In this document: piece by piece, positions 56,501 through 64,000 of the stretch
Layout of the letters: the number at the start of each line of letters is the position of its first letter
Numbering within the stretch: position 1 is the stretch's first letter
Assembly: GCA_017562135.1 (NCBI GenBank)
Contig: QEYB01001381.1
Span: 124,001 to 188,000 of the forward strand
DNA length: 64,000 nt
From: Dipylidium caninum
Lineage: Eukaryota > Platyhelminthes > Cestoda > Cyclophyllidea > Dipylidiidae
Direction: 5' to 3'
The notes under the pieces: model-generated
Databases searched by the model: none
What the model was told of the DNA's origin: nothing
The model's input: the letters and a program-made list of their open reading frames with translations, nothing else
Made by a program: the position numbers and the translations under genes

Positions 56501-59500
56501 TTCGTGTAAATAAAAAGAGATTCAGGTGAAGCAGAAAAAGTCTCTTTCATTGGGAAAACGCGAGTTTTAACTTGATTTATTGTGTGACGACTGAGTCGGC
56601 AGTGAATTTGGCACTTTACCACTGGATTTGGCGGACACTTCGTTCGTGATACCAGGCGCATTTAAGTCACAATTGTCGGGGACCAAAGGAGGTAATTGCC
56701 TCTAAGATTAAAGTAAATGAGTTTAATGTCACAAATACGTGACGTGAAGTGGAGTCTGATCGTAAAATTAAGGTGAGATTCGTCGTTTGTGCCCCTTGAA
56801 ACACGAGAACTGACTGACGAATAGAAACACCTCTAAGCAATTAATGTGGACAAAAACACTGTCTGCATGTGCAACCAAGCGATCCAGCGAAGACAGCCCC
56901 GGGTGAGGGGAGTTTCACCTCTCGACGCATTAATTGGGTGGCGCCAAAAGCGTCTGCCTTTCGCAGTGCTTAGTTGACAGCGTCGGTGTTTTCGCCGTTC
57001 AAAAGCTAAAGATTCTGCTGGAATGCGGAAGGCGGTCAATCGTCCGTCTTGCAGTAACGAGAAGGCATCTCCCCGGAATGTTTTCAATCGTGGACAAATG
57101 AGAGTTGTCACTTAATGTCAAAATGATCGTCCTCTAATCGGAAGACCATACACAGTTTACATCTCCTCCGCTGTCTAATTCTCAGTCTGTCATTTGGGTC
57201 CAAAATTGGCACCTCCGGCAACCCACCACACTGCAGTTGTCATAAACCTCCACGAGAAGGAGCGCCACAACCTTATGAGGTCAGAACCCTCCATTCCATG
57301 GGTGTCAGGCGGCGGTTTAGAGGCCGAAGAGAAATGTACAACTGCGCAAAGTGGCCATTTAAGAGATGTTAAGAGCAGAAGCCGGCTTTTGGCATAAGAC
57401 GAGTTGAGTGGACGACAAGTAGCTCATTGACGGGGAGGAGGTGGAATTTCCTCACCTGGAATATCAAACTCCGGTATCACGCGGATTCCACGAACTCGTG
57501 CGAATTCAATGATTTCGCGCACGTCGTTGTGGGTGTAGACCATCTGCGGATGATAGGCGGCCTGCAAGAGGAAACAGAGGCTCTCCATTAAAAAAGTCTT
57601 CCCCAACACAGCTATCAGTGGGAAATTCAGAAAAATGGGGGCAAAACCTTATTCTCACCACTTTTATTGTGCCAATTTCGTAAAAACGATGCTATTCAGT
57701 AGATTGAAGGAAAAACGATTATACGGGCAGAATAGTCGTCTTGCCAGGTAACTTTTTGATTAATGTCAAAACTTTGCCCACTTGTCGACAAACGCCATCA
57801 TTCACAGTTAGTCCATTTCATTGCTTCACCAGCTCGCGACCCAGACAAGCAAAACACTTCCTCACGTGAAAAAATAACGGGGAATCCCGAGAAAACTATT
57901 GTTAAAAGAGCACATAGATGAACCTGGCCGACTAAGTAAGGCATTGTTTGATGGACCACGCCGCACCGACTCGTTGTTGCCTTCTGTCCAGAGGAAAGGC
58001 GGAAGGGGACGATTTTCGCGGGTGTGGCGTTTTAGTAAAATGAATAAACTAGGTGAACAAATCAAGTGTAGCGATCAGGAGGCAAAGTAATAAAAATAAA
58101 GCCCGACCGAGTCCGGACATCAAGATTGCAAAGGCACTTCCGACTGAGCATAAAAAGGGAGCTTTGATTAAAACAAAGGCAACACTTGGAGACCAAATGA
58201 ATTGCACCCGAGCGGTCGGAAAAAGGCACACATGGTTTAGCGGAGAGCCTCCACGCCCTCCAGACGAGGTGTCGACCAGGTGCTCGTGTCTGGACGCTTC
58301 ACGACAGGCCGCCGAAGTGAACTGGCCCGTGTGAGGTGGCAACAGGTGCAGTGGGTGTTAGCAGAATTAGCATTAGAGAGTGATTTGCACATCACAACAA
58401 CCACTGTGGCTCACCAGGACGCAGCAGTCGTCCAACGTTTAGCCTCTTCACCATTCCTTCGAGACTGCTTCACTTTCAAGTGATTGATTACTGCCTGCTA
58501 CGAACGCTCGTATTCGTCTACGGGTTGGCGCGGAAGAAGGATGAGGTGTTAGCGCCCCTCCGACCGCCCGTCGCCTGACTCCGCCTTCGGGTGAAAACCA
58601 TAACATCGTCACCGCTCCTCCTGACGACTGACTGGTCTCGAGAAGCTCTGGACGAGATCTGGGATTCGTGTCATCACTTCTACTACTGTTAGTTTAACCC
58701 CACTTTCCTGTGATAAACGAGGCTCGTCGAGAGCCACTGCATCCTTCAAAGCCGCAGGTATAATTTCTTATTTCCCATCGGAAGATAGGTGGATGCGCTA
58801 AATTTGCGATTATTCTGTTCATCATCCAGTTGCTTCAGGTTCTCCAACAACGCAGTGGGAGCAAAACACTGAGCACGATGTATGTCAAAGTGATCTACAC
58901 CTTAAGGTGTGGATTCGCCGTAAAATGCGTGTCTAACTTGGAGGTGGAGTTGCCTCTCCTGCAAAGGCGTTTCGACATCAGACGAGTGGCAATTGTACTC
59001 CACTCCGTTTTTACAACATTAGCGAAAGTGGGGGTCCACTAAATAGCTTTCCAGAAACGCATCAGAGGCAATCCGTGAGGGGCCTTTTACAGAGTTTCCA
59101 TGTTAGCAGAATTGGGAAGATGATGGGATGAATTAAAATAAATGGAAATTGTGAATAGGAGAGAACAGAGGGGGGAGTCATGGCTCCATGTGGCAGAGGA
59201 GGTATTATTGCGTGTCGAAACCCCGCCCTTTACAAAAGTTAATTAAAATGCCCTTCTCAGGATATTAGACGAAAAGTTGCCAAAAGACACTTCACGAAAA
59301 TGTTTTTTAAAATTTATCAAAACCGCCCATCCAATCAAAATAGCCTTCCATTCTGGCGAAATCCGATTGGCTATTGGGCAACTTGTCATAGAATTCTATT
59401 CATTTATGCAAAAAAAGAGACGAAAGAAAATAAGACATTTCCAGCTTATAAGTGCAACACTTTGGGTGTATAGGAGAGTTCTTTAAATAGACATTGCGCC

Positions 59501-62206
59501 GTCCTTGGGCAGTTTCAACAGAGCGTATACTGCCAGCGTGTCCTGAGTGATCTGCATAAGCATACGCGGGGAAGAAACGAGCTGATTTGATTACTGAGCC
59601 CACTTTGCGTCAACCTAATGACCGAGAGTGGCATCCTACCCTAATTACACAAAATTAAGCGGGAAGTCTAATTGTGGGCGAATTGAAAGGAGGGACAAAC
59701 GTCACCTTCCCCGCGTCGCAGTGACGATTCGAGGGCGAGACAGGGAAATGCGTGAAAATATAGCAAAGAAACTTTGCACTCCATAAAATCCGTCCTTCTA
59801 GCTAGTTCGAAAAAAAACTCCGAACTCCCAATTTCACTAGAGCATCCCGCCGGGGCAAAAAAAGTACGACACTTACCTTTTGCGAAAGCTCTGGGAATGT
59901 TTTGCTGACAAATGGGAAAGACTGATCGTCGGTGATGTGCCAGTGAAAGACGTTGAGTTTATTGAAAGCCATAGCTTCCTAAAGTCAAAAAGAGGGAGAT
60001 TTACATTCGGAGGGGAAGTAAGCGAAAATGCGAGCACTCCGGAGGTGGCCGCACCTCCCCGGGGCCTCCCTCGTGTCGCCATTCCGGACAGACGATTGTG
60101 GCGTCTGCGTGGACTGAGGCGTCCAAATTTTCACATGGAAACCATAATCCCAGTTAGCCAGCGTAACAGAACGGAATAAGTTTAATTTTCCCTTAACTTA
60201 ACAGACAAATTGAAGGCACAACTAACTTAAAATGGTTATAAATTAACTAACAAGGTCTTTAATTAATGGGAGACGTCGCAGAAGGAAGCGATGGAGCGCT
60301 TTTAAGGGACAGGGTGAGGGGACCAACTAAAACTCTACAATGACAGCATAAGACGCACCAAATTCATGAGGATTTTCCGCTTCGATATATAATGGCGCGA
60401 AGTGTCCAAGTGCAAGCCTCGGTAGGAGAAGGCGGGGCGGTCCTCTATAAAAGTCCGATTGATGAAGATCTGAATTGGGAGGAGAGAAGTGACCGGGTTA
60501 AAAGAGGACTGCGGGAGGCTCTCAACCCCCTCCAGTCACGCTATTAGCTGACTGGCCTGACGAAGGCCGTGAGAAGGTTTGTGCGTACACGGGACTCAAG
60601 TATTTCCCCGCCGAAAGCATCAGCTCCGTCGTTTTTCGCTGTGGAGCTCCCGCCCAATGCTACGCAAATGTGATAAGAGTTGGAGAGGCTTCGCATCGCA
60701 CGCGTTAGGCAGAAGATGGTGGAATGAACAGGCGAGTAAGATGTTTTAGGCAATTTGTCTCAATCTAGCGAAAACACTGCAAGTAGCGCTTCAACCGAGG
60801 TGGAGGAAGGAGTCTCCGGTTTCACCGGAGTCCACTGACATTTGACACGCGTGAGAAAACGAAGTGGCTGCCTTCGTGGTCGAAACACCCACTTGAAGTC
60901 TGTTTCAGTAAAATACAACAGCGACTGGCCACCTACACATGCTAAGACATTTTCAAAAGAGAATACCAGCGACCAATCCTTTTCTCAACACGGTTTGCAG
61001 TGACAGATTGCGAGTGAACTTTCGCTAGGGAGGCCTGAACTTGCGCACCGAAAGGGGATTGTGTCTTTTGGTTGAAGGGACAAAGGTTTTGGTTTTTGCG
61101 CTGCCGAATTCACTTACTCCGGCAATTGCGCTGCCCTACCTTTCCTCAATTTTGCCCACGAGGTCCTGGAGTCAACATGAGCGCGTGAAGTGGGATACGT
61201 GAGACGGTTGTCAACTCATTAGCCAGCAGGAGGTCTCGAGGACCCAAAATGGCCTCGGTGTAAGAAGATCGGGCCGGTCTTCGACATTTCACTCGACCTC
61301 CTCCCCATTTAACTCCGTTTTTCGGAGTGTCTGTGACACTGCGGGCATCGGAGATGTTAAATTCGTTAGAAGACACTATCAACGGTGGTGGCGCTGTGTC
61401 GGTCGCAGGAAAGACAGTGGTTGGCAATGCAAAAAAGTGGCTCACCGTAGATCCGGTGGGAGAGCACCAGAGAAGTTGGCTAAGAGTTTCAAGGCCGCGC
61501 AAGGCACCCCAAACTTCATTTGCCAGGATCATGATACCAGAAGGGACCACCATTAACGAATCTGTGTGTGGGACACAAGGAGGAAAATTTAAACCACAGT
61601 ACACTTGATGGAAGAAGGGGAACGTGGATTTCAAGAAGTCCTCCCGACTTCTCGTGTGTAAAACAATTGCACGGAATGGCTGAGTCGCAAGAGAGACTAA
61701 TGTGGACCTGTGGCCTCGATAAGAGCAGAAGAGCGTCGTGGAATCAGACTGAGAACAATGGAACCTCTGGCAGCGCAGACATCGTCTCAAATCTGGCAAA
61801 CTCAATTGCATTTTTACTACTGCCTTCTTATTAAGGAAAAAGGAGAAGTCAGAAAATTTGGCAGAACTCAGTGGAAGGAAGACAACTCACACGACTCATC
61901 CATTTCAGCGGAAGGCCAAATGTCGCCCAACTCACGAACCTCCAGGTTGATGGACGAGATTTTCGTCTTCGCCATTGCATAGGCGAAGTAAAGAGAGTAT
62001 TTGGAGAAGTGAGCCTCCATGGCTTTGGCCCCACGACCCCAGAAGTGGGACGACACAGACGAGGTGTCTTTAAAGTTCCAACGCGCCAAAAGTCTCAAAT
62101 TACGGTCGACCTCGGCGTCGGTGAAATTGTGGGGGAGGTGGCGACGCGAGTGTGTGGAGAGCTTCTCGCATCCGCCGATTAGATGCTCGTACCGAGCGAC
62201 GGCCTT
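53561..62206 (-). CDS. HEXB: GH20 beta-N-acetylhexosaminidase with C-terminal membrane tail (5' end unresolved)
   Basis: Removes terminal N-acetylhexosamine from glycoconjugates in lysosome or outside the cell. Twelve exons fit in phase: 61891-62206, 61446-61561, 60359-60469, 59877-59978, 57456-57561, 55242-55446, 55085-55168, 54899-54995, 54662-54815, 54436-54547, 54243-54344, 53561-53963; about 635 residues plus missing N-terminal exon(s). Motifs are [37 protein letters not shown] (substrate Arg), [44 protein letters not shown] (catalytic Asp-Glu), [22 protein letters not shown] and [12 protein letters not shown]. The usual HLGGDE second Gly is Phe. After the normal family end ([14 protein letters not shown]) the frame continues for about 110 residues with two hydrophobic helices ([37 protein letters not shown]). 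The gene name is by family; the A or B subunit type is not decided. Confidence 0.9.
56125..56420 (-). repeat. Intronic repeat family 2, copy C
   Basis: Lies in the hexosaminidase intron 55447-57455. Its reverse complement matches 58240-58510 over about 270 nt, by eye about 80 percent. Shared landmarks are ggtgctcgtgtctggacgct, cgaagtgaactggc and ccattccttcgagactgctt (C has one mismatch in the last). I saw no open frame kept in both copies. Confidence 0.8.
58240..58510 (+). repeat. Intronic repeat family 2, copy D
   Basis: Inverted partner of copy C, in the next intron upstream in the gene (57562-59876). The two copies flank exon 57456-57561. Similarity starts near ccacgccctccagacgaggt and ends near acgaacgctcg. 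Confidence 0.8.
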
Positions 62207-64000
62207 CTGCACGGAAAGGAAATTGTCGAGTAAAGCAATTATACGAAGAGGCGCAGATCTTTGCGCTCAACAGAGCTCGGGAAAGAAGAAATTCACCATC
62301 GAGAAGAGTGGTCCGAGAGTCTTCTAAGAAGACTGTTGAAGAGTGGTGTTTGTGGATACGAGCCTCCATCATAAGTAGCATTCGAGAGCCTGTGAATCTG
62401 AAATGTTAAGCCTTAGGGCAACTGATAGTGTTAAGGTCTTATTTACTACCACAAAGCATTTGAAGGGCAACTATTCTCGGCGTCAGCTAACAGAGTGTCA
62501 AGACGTGTTCCCGTCGACATCGCCATCCCCGAATCGACGTGTTCAGACAGGACTTGACGAGAACTACGTCGCGTCATCGGGACAATGAAAGTCAAATTAC
62601 CCATCGCGAGGGGACAGAAGAAGAAGGAGAAGACGCCGAAATCAGGGAAAAATGCCAGTTTTAGTCGTATTCACCGTCGATTTGCAAACGACTTCTCTGC
62701 ATTTATGCCGGGAAGTGTCAATGGTCAGAAGAAGAATGAGTGAAAAAGGAGAAAATACAGTCAATCCTTTCGTGGAATCAGTAGAATAGATACTATGGCT
62801 AAACATAATTTGGAACGACATTCGGAATTATAAATGGGGGAGAAACTAACAGAAGAAGACCGCCTCCAGACGGATGAGATAGGCAGTGAACGCGCGGCTT
62901 TACTTTGATGCCACCAAAACCCACTGAACCATCTCATTGTTACGAAGACATCGGCTTCTTCAATTTGCAAGGAAAAAGAGGTAAGTTAAAAAGGAAAATA
63001 CACTTAAAGTTGTCGTGTCAAACGAATGGCCTCTGTCAGACAGCTGCCATGCCTGTGTGCAGCACAGGAGAAGCATTTCCGGACAGACGAAAAAGAATCT
63101 GAGAGGGTTTGGTTCTTTGCAACGCGGGAAAGAAAGTAATGACGGACAAATTCTCAGTCCGTCTTGCTTCACGTTACCAACAACAGCACCGCTCCATTCG
63201 CCTCGCCTCCCACAATCTCCGCCGTCTCGCAGTGAGGCCGCGTTCTTCCGCCACCTTCACCGGACAGTAATTCCTCTCACCCACCCAGGCGATGGGGACG
63301 GTCTCCACTTCGTGACAGATTACTCAGTCCCGCAAACCATCACTCACCTCCCCACCGAATCCCCTTCTCGCGGGGGGAGGGTGGGGAGCGGTGAGGGGGC
63401 AGGGACAGGCGGAAGCGCCGATACGAGCTCGTAGCCCCTTTTCAAACTCGCAAACGAGACATGCGACTATATTAAAAGGGCATCATACTAGGAGTTGATT
63501 TGATTGCGTTCGGAATCGTGCGTTTATACCATTGTAAATAATATCAGCCAAGTCAAGTCGCGCTGCTCACAACCATGCTAAGACAAATTGCCGCCGCCGC
63601 CAGCACCGCATCCACCTCGGAAGATGAAAAGTGCTCTCTTATATCACCATTTCGTGCGAAAATTAGTTTTCCTCTACGCACGCGGCGCTTCGTCACTGTG
63701 AAAGAAACAGGGGAGAAGAACGAAAAGTGGATGGAGACAATTTCCTGAAGGCTGCTTTTTAATCTGGTTTTCTGACAAAAGATGGAAGCTCTGATTAGAT
63801 ACACTTTCTGCGGAGCATTTGTTTGCCTGCCGCTTTAATTATGCTTACGGAAATGGGTTACGACCATTCCTGTATGGTGGAGTACAGGAATATGAGAATT
63901 TGAAACGATAAAATATATTTTTGGAAAATTTCATTTAAGCAGGACTTAAACCTGTGAGAACAGACTATGAAGAAATCAAAACCATCTGATCCTAATTATC
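62207..64000. other. Upstream of resolved hexosaminidase exons; first exon(s) expected here or beyond
   Basis: 1.8 kb. The exon ending at 62206 begins right after an acceptor (ttccgtgcag) in mid-protein ([16 protein letters not shown]), so an upstream exon with signal peptide and the usual WPxP-type start is needed. I could not recognise it here. A GC-rich stretch at 63180-63430 is open on several frames without family features. Confidence 0.45.

Overview
This is eukaryotic nuclear DNA, most likely from a parasitic flatworm and probably a tapeworm. Protein-coding genes are split by a mixture of extremely short introns (30-50 nt) and kilobase-sized ones, lie on both strands without operons, and use the standard code. 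All proteins are animal-type and several are clearly divergent. The species call is inference from gene structure. There is no prokaryotic, viral or CRISPR content.

Layout, left to right: (1) 1-2668, minus, a tau-tubulin kinase whose C-terminal end runs off the window; (2) 4144-7643, minus, NELF-B (COBRA1), nine exons; (3) 8955-10775, plus, SNAP-29, four exons, divergent from NELF-B; (4) 12034-12714, minus, mitochondrial acyl carrier protein NDUFAB1, three exons; (5) 16238-27863, minus, an EPS15-type endocytic adaptor with only two EH domains, a coiled coil, DPF motifs and a C-terminal UIM region; (6) 29714-43740, plus, SZT2, the large KICSTOR subunit, with a first coding exon of almost 6 kb, and probably its 3' exons at 46811-48073; (7) 48530-49802, minus, LUC7-like splicing factor; (8) 51471-51988, plus, ribosomal protein RPL21; (9) 53561-62206, minus, a GH20 beta-N-acetylhexosaminidase with an unusual two-helix membrane tail, 5' end not resolved.

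The genes are mostly housekeeping and do not form one pathway. Functional themes are endocytosis and membrane fusion (EPS15, SNAP-29), nutrient and lysosome signalling (SZT2, hexosaminidase), transcription and RNA processing (NELF-B, LUC7L), translation (RPL21), mitochondrial metabolism (NDUFAB1) and a kinase. Two start-to-start gene pairs (NELF-B/SNAP-29, LUC7L/RPL21) and EPS15/SZT2 are divergent and may share promoter regions.

The most notable features are: a run of frame breaks that nearly all fall on G/C homopolymers in otherwise intact genes (probably sequence errors); introns down to 30 nt including a 34-nt GC-AG intron; a hexosaminidase with a membrane-anchoring C-terminus and an altered active-site Gly; an EPS15 lacking its first EH domain; two intronic repeat families present as inverted copies, one pair flanking a single exon; and a perfect 17-bp hairpin. 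I found no convincing new multi-gene system.
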